60,000 nt of DNA from Takakia lepidozioides (lineage: Eukaryota > Streptophyta > Takakiopsida > Takakiales > Takakiaceae), in contig CM060731.1 of assembly GCA_030704615.1 (NCBI GenBank), positions 64,214,756-64,274,755 of the forward strand, given 5' to 3'. The translations under genes were made by a program, and so were the position numbers. A model generated the notes under the pieces. It worked only from the letters and a program-made list of their open reading frames with translations. It was not told the DNA's origin and made no database searches. Of the stretch, positions 44,080-57,899 are shown one piece after another (the first letter of the stretch is position 1; the number at the start of each line of letters is the position of its first letter).

Positions 44080-47000
44080 AGAGCAGAAGTCGTGATCGAT
44101 CACGACATCTATCCAAAAGCCCAAAAGCCCACCGAAAAAAAAAAAAAAAACACTGTTAAAAATTAGAACAGACGATCACGACTTTCAGGAATTGAATTGG
44201 AAGCTACGGCACATGGAAATAAAGGAAAATCAAAGAAGAAATATCTGTAGTTAACCTTTTGCAAAGTTGCCTTGGTACTGGCTCTCAAAGTCATTCGATT
44301 TGTTGATTCTACCCTCTTTGGCAGACTCCCTGAAAAAGCAATGCTTCTAGGTAAGCCCCTTCCACTTCCAAATGTATGCCTCAAGGTGAAATTTGGAATT
44401 GCCATCGTTACGTTCAAATCCTCAGCTGCTTAGACAAAAAAAATTGTTTTTTTCTTCAACTGCCACAAAGAAATCCAAAGGAACAATGAGTAAGAACAAC
44501 AGAGAAGTGGAACGAATTTGAAAATGACACAGAGAATGGAAACGCACAAGTAACTTGGGGAATAGACTACCTGACTCCAGAATGTTGCATTGTACAGCCA
44601 GGCATCAAACAGTTGGTTGGTAAACCCTGCCACTTTGGAGTTGGCGGCCTCCTTCGAACTATTGGGGAACACGTTAATATGCAGGGTGCCATAAGTTAGG
44701 GAGAAGAAAGAGGTGGAAAATTAAAAGAAAAAACCAGTGTTGGGTAGTATATTTTATAGCTAGGTTACCTATTTATAGCCAGGTTACCTGCGGGGTATAT
44801 TAGGGTCCCAGCATATAATAGACAGTGGCCCGCCCATTGCATGATACCCTGACCCAACCCTATTGGCCGGGTATTTAACTGCGTCCTACTCGTATCGGAC
44901 CCTATCCTAAACCCAACCTTCTAAGGATACCCCAATTCTACTCGGTTTCTATCTGCTCCACTGGGTCGGGTCCGATTTATGCCCACATGGTCCCATAGTA
45001 GCCCACCACAACCCACATGTACTCTGTCTTTTCTATTGGACCATACATAAATATACTAAAAAAATGAATTACTTGCTCTTTTTTCTATTGGACCACACGT
45101 AAATGCATGGTAATTACCGTTTCTCTCTTCGATTTTGGCTGGGCTCATCCTTAACTGCGTGTGTGTAATCTACCTAATGGCTTCTCAGGGGTTTTATTTT
45201 TTCCCTCTTCAATAAAATTATATGCCAATGAATTTATTTTATTTTACTTTAAAAAAAAAAGTGATGCTCGATAGTCAAATTAGAAGGGAAAACAAGAAAA
45301 AATAAACCTGAAAAAGGTCGTGAAGCATATGAGGGGGATACATCCCGGAACATTTTCTTTAAAGTGTTGAAGACATAAATTAGTTGCGCCATATTCTTTT
45401 GGACTGTCTTAATTTTTTTTTTTCTTATATGACTACCCGGACATACCCTACTTGGCTTATTATTCAGATCTTATTTTACTCAAGCTCTCTTGGGAAGAGA
45501 GGGAATATGTCCTATGCAAACATATTTACTACATCTACCCCCGGAGGATGTTATGTGATCCTAAACGAGCCAAGTATATTCACCAATGTACCCTTGGTTA
45601 CTGTGTTCATATACTACTGCAGCGAGACAATTCACTTAGAATTTGAGAGGTTGCAAGCCTTCACCATGTTCGTCATGTGATTGCCATTGCCATCACCAAA
45701 AGCAATGATATTGAAATTTGCGTTATAGTCTATAACTTCCAATGTCCAAATATTGTCGTGTTTCCGCCTCACTCCAACTCTTTTTGGACCCTGTCTTCTT
45801 CCCATAGTATGCATTTCAGTTCACATTTTGCATCCACGGTAATATGGGCGCTTGTATTTCACACAATTATAGGCTTTATTTCTGTATTTCTCGATTTTGC
45901 TCACGCTTTGTGTGGAAAGTGTGAGCATGCTCACGTAATCTGCTCACGGCGTCTGACATGACCTTGTCATGGATATACGTTTGGATATGATGCATACGTT
46001 GTTTGCAAAACCTACCAAGTTGAACATGATACTCTCCACGATACTAAACATTTTTCCGACTTTTCTCGGTAGAATTTCATTGTATGTTTACCCTTTGCAA
46101 TCATTTGATTTTAGTTCTCACATTCCCATGTGGAGCAATAGCTACAAGAAACCTGCATGGATAGATGGTCAACCGGATGCCACAGCAGCAGCGGCACACA
46201 TTCTCCTCAAACCCTTCATGATCTTGATTGGCGGGATAGAAAGGTTCGAGTTCAAAGAAACTACCACTTTCCAAATGAGTTCGGCATGCATTTCATTTTC
46301 TTGTCAACATCTGAAGCTGTTATTTTCCCGTGGGGACAGAGACTTCTCATGTGACTACCAACCAAATTGTGTACACTCTGTACCAGATGCAGAAGATAGG
46401 AACGGTAAAGTTATCGGAGTTTAGAACAATTCTCCAACCGAAGTGATGAAGAAGTGCGAGAGCGTCAAGGCTTCTGGCACTTGGTACAGCCTTACGAGAG
46501 ATGCATTTCTAGAATATATGTACACAGCAAGTTTCTGCACCCATCGTTTCTATTTTTTTTTTTGTGCATTCATTGCAATAGATTTTTGACATGGTTCATT
46601 TGCTTGGCATCAAGAAATTACTGATGTAGGAGAGAGAGGAGACGGAGTATTACGAAACAACCTCAAAGGAGATGAGAACTGCGAAAGACGTCGAGTTGGC
46701 TATTACACAGGAGATAGATGGCCAACGGAAGCAACTCCTCTCTAGCTTTATGAAAGCAACTCCGCATAGTGGATCGGCTTGCATTTGGGCCCGAGTTCTT
46801 GGCACAGATACAAGCCCGTTACAACAAATTGGCAAAACCAGAGATGACGTCGGAGAAGCTGCACAGGTTGTCAACAGAATGTAAGATGCCATTATCTCAG
46901 GATAGGCCTCTCATTTTAGATTAATAGCGCCTTAGATATAGACGCTTGAGGCCCATGGGGGTGGGTAGTTCGGGAGGATCTGTGGAGGAACCTCACCACA

Positions 47001-47371
47001 GATCGCGAGGAAGGAAGGTTTATGACGGCTCTGCTAGGTACGGAGAAATGGTTACTTTACCCCCGCCCAAGTCCACGAACAAGGGTATATCGCTGTTTTT
47101 TCGACGGTAGACTTAGCTTACCGAAGGTTTGTTGCCTTATCCCCATGGTATAAGACCCACTTTAGCCGCCACGAGACTTAATTTTTTATTTGTTTTTTCA
47201 ATTACAGAAAATATTGTACAATAATTTTAATATGCCAAATTGCACTCACTAATGATTAAGCCCCAGTGAGACGTAATCTCCTCTTCAGAATAAAGAAAAG
47301 CTAATTAAGTAATAAAAGTTTCAAGGCTGGCAAGCAAGCCTGGTGGTAAAGTGCAATCAATGATGATGAAG
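44080..47371. other. Intergenic, no gene recognised
   Basis: The stretch is AT-rich with short frames. The longest (45969-46424, +) contains KPAWIDGQPDATAAAAHILL, but an overlapping frame looks equally plausible and neither matches a family I know. A perfect 18-bp palindrome lies at 44089-44106. At 44733 CAGTGTTGGGTAGT resembles a hAT-type terminus without a visible partner. Confidence 0.35.
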
Positions 47372-47480
47372 TGGTTTGTCAAAAATCGCTAAGCCCCTCT
47401 TGTGCTTTATGATAAATAAATGAATGAATTTTTAAATTTATTATGAATGAAAGAAGATTTCACATATTCTCAAAGTATAG
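47372..47480. repeat. Dispersed repeat, copy 2
   Basis: GTCAAAAATCGCTAAGCCCC is followed by GATAAATAAATGAATGAATT and TATGAATGAAAGAAGATT, as at 40575-40770 but with the middle about 90 bp shorter. Confidence 0.55.
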
Positions 47481-47850
47481 CCATATGCGACTAGCGCTTG
47501 CTCTATACATTGAGTTGTGGATAGCCTAGGGTAGCGCCTTGGGACAGGTTACACGACGAGAGACGCTCTTGTGGATTTGCTGGTGGGACAAATGAGACCC
47601 TTCCTACGAGAGACCTGCGACCAGAGGGGTGGGGTTGGGCTGGTTTGGGGCTACTCGCTCCTTTATATTGCCCCACCATGCATGGACCCGGCCACGCATT
47701 GAACAGGCTATTAATTGATAAGTGTAGCAGAATGGCACCTCAAAAAGTCCATTCTTCTCTCACTTACTCTAGTCTGGTTTGTCCTTTCTGCCTTTTGTTC
47801 AGGCATGAGACTAGTTTTCCCCTTCTAGTTGGTGGTCTCATTCAAGTGGA

Positions 47851-50800
47851 TCAAACGCGGCGTAGGCAAAGATATGACACAACACGGTACCCGACTGCCA
47901 TTAGCACCAACACCCATGCCTCCTCGAATCCCTCATTGAGAACTATATCATGTAATGCCGGAGCATTTTGAATACTTTCACATATTCCATTCTTTGAGCA
48001 GTTGTACATCTGATCTGGAGAGTACTGCACTTTTTGGAGCAGACGAAAACCGTAGAATATGTATGACAAGTACTTTACCCACCGCATAAATATCGGGATT
48101 TTCTGTGTCAAAGCGGCAAGTCGGTTAGTGTATGACTAGCCTTACTATTGTTGTTGTGAACAAGTTCAGGGTTGAGATCAAGATTACTGTCAGGTTCCAT
48201 GGGCACTCCTAATCGCCCCTAAGAGAATCACCCCCACATTTAACAAGGCGCTATTGGTCTAAAACGAATATTTCCTAAGGGGCACCCCCACCAAATCGCC
48301 TTGCATGCACCTAAGCATAGTGCCACAACATACATCGTTGTCCACCACATTCTAAACTCACAATCCTAGAAAGCTATGCCACAATGGGAGTGTGTTGAGG
48401 GCCTTGTAGGGTGGATTCCTTTAGCAAAAGTGCTATTGGCTTAACTTAGTTTATGTGAATATAGAGTGGATTTCACTTTGAAGGACTAGGGGCGTTTGTT
48501 TCCTAGTGTGATTACTTCATGCTTCTAGAGTTTTCATTGTCTTCCACTTCTCTTATTTTTCATCTCTTATCACTACAAGAAGATCAGCCTCCTCAACCCT
48601 CAGAAGGGGAAAAATCTATCTCCATGTCCCAAGTGAGGCTTGACACCTCACGTGGTCAAATGAAGTTCCAACACAAAAAACGAATATAAATATCCAAAAT
48701 GTCCTAATTAACTAGAAATAGGTAATTCTAGTTAACCATGACTAAAACCATGACACGCCCCTTGCGAAGGGGCGCAAAATAGACGTCTCTTGATAAGGGG
48801 CGATCGATTTTTGGGGCGCCCATGACAAGTAGTTTGTCAGCAAGTGCAACAAGGCAACAAGTGCCATGAATTAAGGGGGGGCGAATGGGATGGTCTCCAT
48901 GGAACCACCCCATAGCGTTTTTATGGGACGATTCCTTCTGAGAACGGTTAGAGGCACTGCAAGTGTTTTAAGGTCTGTCTGTGGTTGTTGCACAGACACA
49001 GAAGTAGAGCTCTAGTAGATGGTTTTTGGAACAATGGACTAGTATAGAACCCCTCACCTGGACATAGTAGCCTCCTGCAAGAAGGAAGACAAGCAAGCAT
49101 AGTGATGATATGATCCCCGCTGTCTTAAGACTGAGCGTGGCCGCACCAAACATCTCTCCAAACCCCTGTCAAATCAAGTGCACAATCTGAGCTCTCTGCA
49201 AAAGAGATGAAATGTATATAGAAAGGTTGGAGAGTGATAGAGATGTTTCAATTGACTGAGCATGCACGTCCACTAGCCATGAGTCCTACATCTAAATCAA
49301 TGAAACAAGATTAGCTAGCTAGGGGGTTCTGTTCACATGCCTGACCAGTAATGCCAATGAGATAGGTAGCAAGAAGAGTGAAAAAGAATCCCATGAAGCT
49401 TCGCCGAAGTCCAGCCATGAAATAGAGAACCACAACGAAGAGCGTGGGGTACATAAGCTCAGCGATGATGTCACTCAGAGTGCTACTGAGGTAGTAGGCA
49501 CTGAGCCGATACATCTCGGCTGCCCGTTCCTTGGCCAAAAATTGGCGCTCCATTGGGAAGGTCATGAGTGTTGTCCACATTGAGAATGTGGCCCAAAAGA
49601 TGCAGATATAGAAGAGAAGGCCCAACTGTGTTGACAATTAGAACATAGACATTGAGCACACTTCAGTCAACTCAGAAGTAAGACTCTGAGGCCCAATAGC
49701 TCGTACATTTATCGAAGTTTTTTGTCTTTTGACGTACATAAACCTCTACTTGCTATCTGTTGGACACTTGAACTTAGCGCCTAGGTATTTCAATCATGGA
49801 GGAGAAGATTCTCAAGTGTTTTAGTTTGTACCTGGTCTTGGATTCCGGCATTGGTGCTAGGTGTTTGTTGCCACCAAAGAAGGCCCAAAAGGGCAGCAAC
49901 CCCTATGGCCTGCAAAAAGTTTGCAAATACTATTGAGATAATATAGATGAAGTCACTATTAGTGTTGCATACTCAGTATGTGGGGACCACTAGTAAGAAA
50001 ATCACATCTTAATAGTCATATAGCTGTTTTTTTTTCCTGAATCAGGTATGATATTATGAGCGATAATTGTCTCCATATGCAGGTGTCTCCATATATGTCG
50101 GATGAAAACCCGTTTTGGATGAAACATTGGATGACAAATAGCCATATCGACATATTAAGTAAGATAATGTCCATCCGTTGAAGCAATCTCAAATAATCCT
50201 CGCAGCAGACTCGATGCTCCCGCAACTCGGATTATTCTCGATAATGCTCCTCCACGTTGACATTATCTAATACATAACTGAGACTCGATAGTGCCATAGG
50301 GGTCCAATAACATTATTGACTAATCCGTTCAAAGTTAGGTTCAAATATTTTCCACAAACTAGGACCTTACAATAAGAGCAACGTACTATGTAGCTAACAT
50401 GTGAAGGCTCTCATACCTGGATAAACCGCAAACTACTGCAGTAGTCTTTGCGACGCTCCTGGATTGTGCGCTTGAGTAATATCACAAATTGGGTCCACCA
50501 GGATGATGTCCACTCTCTCTTTACTCTGATTGCTTCCACCAACTCTTTAGGGACTTTCCCCATTGCATGCATAGATCTTCTCTCGATAGGCTCTAGTTTT
50601 GTCCTATACTTTCTCCTTAAGTACTGTCCAGGCCCAACACCAAGATACATAGACATAGGTGATCAGGGTAGTAGAGAGAACTCCAAATGCAAAGGTATTC
50701 AAGAGATGACTAAAGACAAGGGGAAAAAATAGAGAAGTCTTTTGGAAACTTTTTCACATCCAAAGGACTTCCAGAGCGTCCAAATTGCAAGAGAATTAAA

Positions 50801-53800
50801 AGAACAGGATGAAGACAGAGAGAAAGAGAAAGAATCAAATAAAAAGTATTACATACTTGCACATAAGGACCGGCACACACGGAGGCCGAAGGGTTGGACA
50901 AGGACACAAGCAGAACCACAAAGAACCAAAGAATTAATTACCAGTGTTGCGCGGAGGTTTGATTCGTGGATATTTGACGAAGCACTAAAAAAAACTGTGT
51001 GGGGCAATCCAAATTTTGAAAGGTGCTAAGGATGGATGGAAGCAGAAACATCTTCGATCTGACAGAATTGATCTATCTTGTTAGCGTTGTACCTTTAAAA
51101 CGAGGTCTCTCTGAAATTCTTCAGGGCTCTGACTGGGACTGCCAACAATACCCCTTGAAGCACCAAGCGGGTTCATGGCTATGTCAGTGGTCCCGACCAC
51201 AAACCTCTCCCAACCCTCGCAGGCTGCAGCCATCTTCAAACCTTGCTTACTTTCTTGAAAGGAGCTCGACTCGACGGTTTTCTCACCATCGAAGTTCTCT
51301 TTTCTTGGCTTCGGCCAGCCATCAGCTGGAATGGCCCCACCTGAGTAATATAACATCCCTTTGGCATGTTTCTCCAGATCATGTGGAATGGAGATGTCAG
51401 ATGTCATTCCCGTTGCCAAATCGAGCAAGAAATCTGCTGGATTCATAGCAATCTGAGGTGTGAATCTCAGAGAAGCAAAATATGTCATGGCTTCATTTGC
51501 ATACCCAGAGTAGAGTGTGTGGCCCTCGGAGATCAAGATGAGCTTATCAAACATATGAAACATCCGACTGGATGGCTGGTGAATTGTCGTAACTATGACC
51601 CTCCCTGCCTGTGTGCGGTATGGCAGTTTCAAGTGTTAGGTCATGTACAGCATGTCGAATGATTTCTAAACATCTTTGTACGTCAGGAATCAACAGAAAT
51701 GAAATGAAAATCGTGTAACGTTCGGGGAAAGCGGAAAGTTCGCGGAAAGAGAAAGCACATGTGAAACAAGAATGAGGGAGCCACAAGCAGCCCCAAAACA
51801 ACTATCAATGCTCAAGGGATTTTCTACTCCTGATCCTTGTGGTTGGGTATCTCGGAATAGACAATAGAATCTCTCATGGATCTCATATTAGAAAGGACGG
51901 TGAAAGAAGAACTGTTCTTCACTTTCGATTTCTCTGTTGTTTCCAGCGCATGCAGGGACTGGCGGTCCTCAGTTGTAGGTTATTCCACCTACCACACTCT
52001 ATCCGCAGACTGCACGGATATAGCCCACCCTGAACCTCCCCAAATCCCAACGCCCTCCGAAGAGAGGGAGATAGTGATTAAATGGACCGCAAGATTCTAC
52101 CGTCACACCAAGATATCTCCCGAGAGAATTGTGCAGATTTGTCGTACATAAGATTGGCTGGTTTCCAGGTTGGCCTTACGTGATGTAATTCAATAAGTTC
52201 TCGTCTGATGCATCTGCGGTCCTGCTTGGACGACCCTCCGCATTTTGTATCCAGAGGAAGGCAAGGTTCGTAATATTTAGCTCGGATATAATCTTTATGA
52301 TATGGATGTGTGTGAACGAGAGAGTTAGCTCTAGTGTAATTGAGAGAACGCTCGGAGGGGTTGCAGTATGACAGAACCTGAGCGTTTCTCCTGAGGACTT
52401 GCAAAATCTTGAGGGCAGTGGTGGAGTCAAGGCCGGATGTGGGTTCGTCCAGGAAGAGCAGTGAGGGGTCCACCAATATTTCATAGCCGATGCTGGTGCG
52501 CTTTCTCTCTCCTCCAGACACCCCACGTACAAAATGACCCCCAATTATTGTATTCCGACATCTGCATGCATGTCCGGCTAACTTCAGCAACGTAACCATG
52601 AGTAGCATAATTTTACAGTTATTCGAACACTTCTTTGAGTAGCTAACAATTCAATTAGGAGCTCTAGATTGTTCAAACTAGCTCGTTAATTGTCTCCTGG
52701 GATCTGTTAGATCAACCAAAGGATATATTGCTTTCTGACTGTCGCTGTGGTAAAATCAACACCCAGGGCTAACAGAGGGCTAACATCTAGCACTGATTTC
52801 AATTGTCGGCACAAGCCTGTTCCTCAAGTTCAGTTCATTGGCCCTTTCAAGCAAATTCAGTTTCCATCAGTGGGAGGAAAGGTCAGATCATAAAATCTCG
52901 CTGGACCAGCCATGACGTCTCTCATTCTAGAGGAAAAAGATCTCCCCGCGCATGGCCCTGGGATGAGAATTAACGTCTAGCATAGAGTTTCAGTAATCAA
53001 TACCACTGGCTCATTCTTAATGTTCTAATGCTCTAGTGAACTAGTACTCCCTATGGCGACACTGATCGACCCTTTCCATTCCCACTAGTGAGGGCACCTG
53101 TCAAGGCCAAGCTCTCTTAGAACGGTCTCAGCACGCTGGATTTTTTGGGGCTTGGTCATATTGTTGGGTAGTCGCAAGAGAGCAGCGAACACCAAGGACT
53201 CCCTCACCGTCAGCATAGGGAACAGAACGTCATCTTGTGTCACGAAGCCCATCCTGCACAGTGCATCGCCACATAAATGTGCCGCTCCAATAGTGTCACA
53301 GATCTGGCTTGCAAGCTAAGATTCTAGACTTCATGTAACATCTGGTATCCGCCCCATAGTTTTCTTCTAACTAACTTGTGCATCATGTATTCCTTGAACT
53401 CAAAGCTTTCTGGGAGACTAATTCGTCTGAGTACAAAACCAAATCAGTCGCTAGATACTCAAAGTCAGCAATACAGAAGTACCTGGCAGAAACTATATGA
53501 CTTGAGGATGAAATGCACCTTATTAGATGGCATGACGTAGATTCTACTGGGTATCCACGGGAGTTGTTTATGATCCAGTAAGCCTTAAATTTCGGGGTAT
53601 TCAACACCAGGGCCAGCGGTTAGCAAACGTGTTGGAAGAATTACCTCCGCTTTAGGGCAGTAGTATAAGGGAGTCCGTTGTAAGTTACGTTGCCCGTCAC
53701 ATTCTTCTGCAATCTACCTCCCAGAATGTTCAAGAGAGTTGTTTTTCCACTGCCTGAGGCACCCATGAGGGCAAGCATCTCGCCGGGTACAACAGAGGCT

Positions 53801-54924
53801 GTTGCTCCATTCAGAATGTACTTTTCTGTTGGACTGTGGCCCACCTTGGTGACTGCCTTGAAGCGCGCAAATGGACCTTGTGGAGCAGACTTTAAGTCCA
53901 CTTTGAACTTTACGTCCTCGAACTGTAGGCAGTCAGAAAAAGGTAATCATGCAGTACGTGGCACACATATTAATACCATGTGGATTGAAATATTCACCAG
54001 GTACAACCCTGTGTTATGTACATGAAGGGATATGGGAAGAGAGCGTCATATCTCTCATTGTAAAGACGATAGTATATTGAATTATACATATGTATGTATT
54101 TTTATCTCTCTTCTAGCCTAATAGTACCCAGTTCTTCATTGTATTGACCACAATGCAAAATTTCAACATGGCAGGGAAGCCCCATCATTCCAAATAGATA
54201 TGTGTGTATTATTAAATTACTAACTAATGAAGTCCAGGAAACATTCTTAATAGGTACCTCTACAAGTACACTTGTCGTATTTCCAGGGATCCATACAAGG
54301 CCACTGAGGAAACACTGCATTCTGTTTACCATTGTACATACCTTCAAGACAATAGGAAGAATGGGAGCAATGATGCCAGACATGCTGCCCGCTGCTTCGA
54401 AGTGCAAACCCTCAATGTCTCTGACCTCCTCCATGCTGGAACTAGGGCTTGCATAGAACGATTGCGGTTGGTCCTCGTCCACTGCAGAAATTATACTCAA
54501 GATTGTAACTAGTTCCGCGTCTTGTGTACATTGGCTTAATGCAACCGACAAGAATCAGACTAGTTAAAAAGTCGGCCAGTAGTTCAAGAAGCAATGGCCG
54601 ACATTCTAAGATTCATCACAAAGCGTGGCTGAGGCCTGGAGAACCTTATAGAAAATCTTACAACTAGACCTGAACTAGACATGTTACACCGAGCATACCG
54701 GGCGGTCGGCGGAGTGGGAATGTTCCAGACTCAGGAATATGGAAGGACCCAGCAGTCGACACGAAGTACAAGGCCTCATCATCTTTGTCTTCCTGGTACT
54801 CCATTTCATAGCTTGCAGCATCTGGAGCATCTGAATAGATTTCGTTGGTAAATTTCCTATATCGTTGAGCTTGCAACTGTGCACCGCTGATGTTTTCTTC
54901 GAGATCTAGCTTTCCGCTTCTCAT
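47851..54924 (-). CDS. ABCG half-transporter, ABCG22/ABCG21-like (11 exons, one frameshift)
   Basis: Minus-strand exons: 54924-54699, 54481-54342, 53922-53645, 53254-53098, 52561-52378, 51608-51093, 50623-50417, 49909-49832, 49625-49341, 49165-49058 and 48102-47851. The protein is about 809 aa. The nucleotide-binding domain comes first: Walker [10 protein letters not shown] at about residue 176, VTQDDV, signature [12 protein letters not shown], Walker [15 protein letters not shown], and H-loop [17 protein letters not shown]. The membrane domain follows, with [39 protein letters not shown] and [19 protein letters not shown]. This order (ABC then six spans) is the WBC/ABCG half-size type. Arabidopsis ABCG22 affects guard-cell and transpiration physiology; the substrate is not visible here. 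Oddities: exon 4 has one extra C (CCCC at about 53218-53221) that breaks the frame, and the intron after 49341 starts with GC instead of GT. The N-terminal 120 residues are family-variable. Confidence 0.88.
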
Positions 54925-56929
54925 TTGCGCCTAATAGTCTGTAGACCCTTGCAGCAGTTGAGCAAGAAATCAGCTCCCAACTTGTATCGGATTGTTTACC
55001 GAATCCTGCACCAGAACTAGGCTGATGTCTTCTAATTTGCAGTTACATCACATAAGAGGGAAATAGAACCTCCCATGACAATGTCAAGCTCAAAGGAATG
55101 CAGCTCGATGATGAGAAATAAAGATTTCTATCAAGTAAGCTCCTCAAATTTCCCAAGATTCTCAAGCGCTAAATTTAGGTTGGAAGCACCTCATGAGATG
55201 AAAGACACGAGACTGCGAGAGAACTGACTCGGGGAGTAGCAGGTCCTGCCTACAAACGTCTCAACACCTTCTTAAATAGCGCCTTTGAGCGGAGTCGCTG
55301 ACATCTACAGAAGGGTTCGAACCTTGTGGGATCTCCCAGGTCAGTACTGAGATTTATGGTCAAACTCCCCTGCAGGTCACCTACCCAAGATGCAAAAGTC
55401 CACCCGTCTGAGAGCTTCTCTCTCACCACAGGCTACCGTCCAAACCATCATCTTGAGATCCATGACATGTAATCCTCTACACCGTCGGTGGCAACCATGC
55501 AGGGCGTATGAGGTGTGTACGAGCTCCAACTGTGAGGGACGAAATCCAGGCTGTTGAGTCCTTTGGATCACTTGCGTGGCGCAGCATGGAGCGTCTGTTG
55601 AGCTGAGCTGGGTAGCGCTGGAACAGTATCCCCCAATGCAGAAGGCGCTGAACACCTAGAAAGCACACTACCTGCCGTGCAACACAGGACGGCCTTGTCG
55701 CCTGCATGATCGCACGGTACACAAACCAGCTAGTCCCCAACCAACAAATGTTACATAAGTACACAGATAACAACACCTTCAGAACATTTTGTCTGCAGTA
55801 ACTTACCACATATTCTGGATAACTGGTCAAATGTCACTTTTTTTTAATAGATCTACCTTATGCCCATTTGCAATAGAAGGCTCCATCACATATTTAGAAT
55901 TTTATCCATCTATTGCCACGTTTTTCATCCCAATGGTGAGTGCTATAGTTTCATTAGATTCAGTTCACATGTGAGCTGTCGCTCCCAGGTGTTTCACTTG
56001 AGAAAAGAAAAAAGATAGAAGGATGCCATACCACTTCTAGACTTAAGTGGAACAACTAGTTGCATATAGCAATAAAAGATTTAATAATTTATCCTTATAT
56101 TTTAATCATCTTTTTAGTTATTTTTAGTTTTCATCTTTTTAATCATCACCTAAGTTAAAATCATTAAAAAATATATTAATGTATGAATTAAATCAACGCG
56201 TATTTATTATTAAAATAATCAAAATTTATTCAAAATTTAACTTTTATACGACCACTCACTTGCAACTAAACAAGTAACAATCAGGAATGTTAATATATAT
56301 ATATACATATGTTTAAAGATCTATCACACAACATTCAGTCTCATTTTCTAAACATCTAAAGGTCGGACATGTAACAATCTGATTCTAAGTATTTCAATCT
56401 ATTTTTTCTTTCTGCTGTAATCAATTAAGAGAGTCTGATTATAGGCAACATTGTCAAAATCTGTGGAAGATGTACAGAATGTTGGAAGAGGCTAATCGAG
56501 ATCATGAGAGACTGGAAAACTCTAAAAGATTGTGAAAAGACAACAACAGATTGAAAGCAACAGAATGGAAGACGGTGAAAGACTATAGAAATTCACAAAT
56601 AGCGATTATGTGAGTTCGTTGTGAAGTTAATATACCTAATAATCATCTCTACCAACTTCATTTATTAATCTAAAAATAGAGTTAGTAAGTAGCTATGATA
56701 GTTATGAAAATTGAATATTAATCACATACCCATAATGAATTTAAAGTAATTGACAAAATCTTAATGGTTGCATATCGCATGTAGCATTCATTACAAGACT
56801 TGATAGTACATATGGGTTGCCATTATTTATTACAAATAAAAAAAATTGATTTACAATTAATATCGTCATTATTGTTCATTTGACACACCCATATCTTTAT
56901 TGCAAATGAAGCTTTAGATCCCTAAGACT
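54925..56929. other. Upstream region of the ABCG gene, no gene recognised
   Basis: This stretch presumably holds the ABCG promoter and leader. Minus-strand frames at 55377-55830 are Cys/Arg-rich without a family match. From about 56040 the DNA is very AT-rich with no coding signal. Confidence 0.4.
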
Positions 56930-57430
56930 TTAAAGCCGCTCTCAAAAACCCATAGAGCGGAAAAAAAGAAAAAAATGGGAAAATAGAAAGATATAAATTG
57001 CGACCATAAGAGTGAGGGAAAATGGAAAGATATATATTATTATTTATAATCGCCCTTAGGAATCCTTAGGGCGGCCTAAGAAATCCTAAGAGGGTAAAAA
57101 TAGAAACGTATAAATTATTATTTATAATTGTCTTTAGGACTCTTAGGGTGGCCCTAAGGAGTCCTAAGAGGGGAAAATGGAAAGATATAAATTATTATGC
57201 CTAAGGAGTCCTAAAAGGGGAAAAATAGCTATATATAGATTATTATTTATAATTGACCTAAGGCCTAAGGAGTCCTCAAAGAGGAAAATGGAAAAAAATA
57301 AATTATTATTTATAGTCCCTCTTAGGACTCCTTAGAACGGCTATAAGAGGGAAAATTAAAAGATGTAAATTATTATTTATAGTCGCCCTTAGGACTCCTT
57401 AGAACGGCCCTAAGGAGTCCTAAAGGAAAT
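56930..57430. repeat. AT-rich tandem array with palindromic CCTAAGGAGTCCTAAG cores, about six units
   Basis: The repeated order is GGGAAAATGGAAAGATATAA, ATTATTATTTATAAT, CGCCCTTAGGACTCCTTAG and GGCCCTAAGGAGTCCTAAG. Units of about 65-90 bp vary in length. CTTAGGACTCCTTAG and CTAAGGAGTCCTAAG are inverse complements, so each unit can form a hairpin. Confidence 0.7.
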
Positions 57431-57899
57431 GAAAAAAAATAAACTACTCTAATAAATGTATCAACTTTGGTCATTATATTTATGAATCACATGTACTTTT
57501 TTTTTTCACATGTACTATTTATTGGTATGTACCGACAAAATTTGTACGTTGTCACCATTTATTACAATTAAAACAAAAATTTGTTCTCGATAAACGTTCA
57601 TACAGATGTTTGTAATGCACCGACATCCATTTTAAAATAAACCTTCATGAGTTAGTACCTATCTAAAAAATTTGAGAAATAAAGTTATTAAAATGGGCAG
57701 TAGCCAGAAGGCGAAGTGGCTCTTAGTTACGCCGGCTTCGGCCGGAGTCTTCTCTCTCTATTAAACAGTAATTTATCATTCTGTTTTCATCTAATCTATT
57801 TTTCATTCATTCTTTTCTTAGTGTACCTCATTTTTCCCCAATAAATATGGAGAATGAGGATCATTTTCTTCTCTTTCTTCCATAAGTTATTTGTATACA

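Noticed and set aside
44733-44760. A second hAT-like terminus (CAGTGTTGGGTAGT)
   Set aside because: I found no inverted partner and no 8-bp duplication.
56930-57430. CRISPR array
   Set aside because: The units vary in length and have no unique spacers; this is eukaryotic satellite-like DNA.
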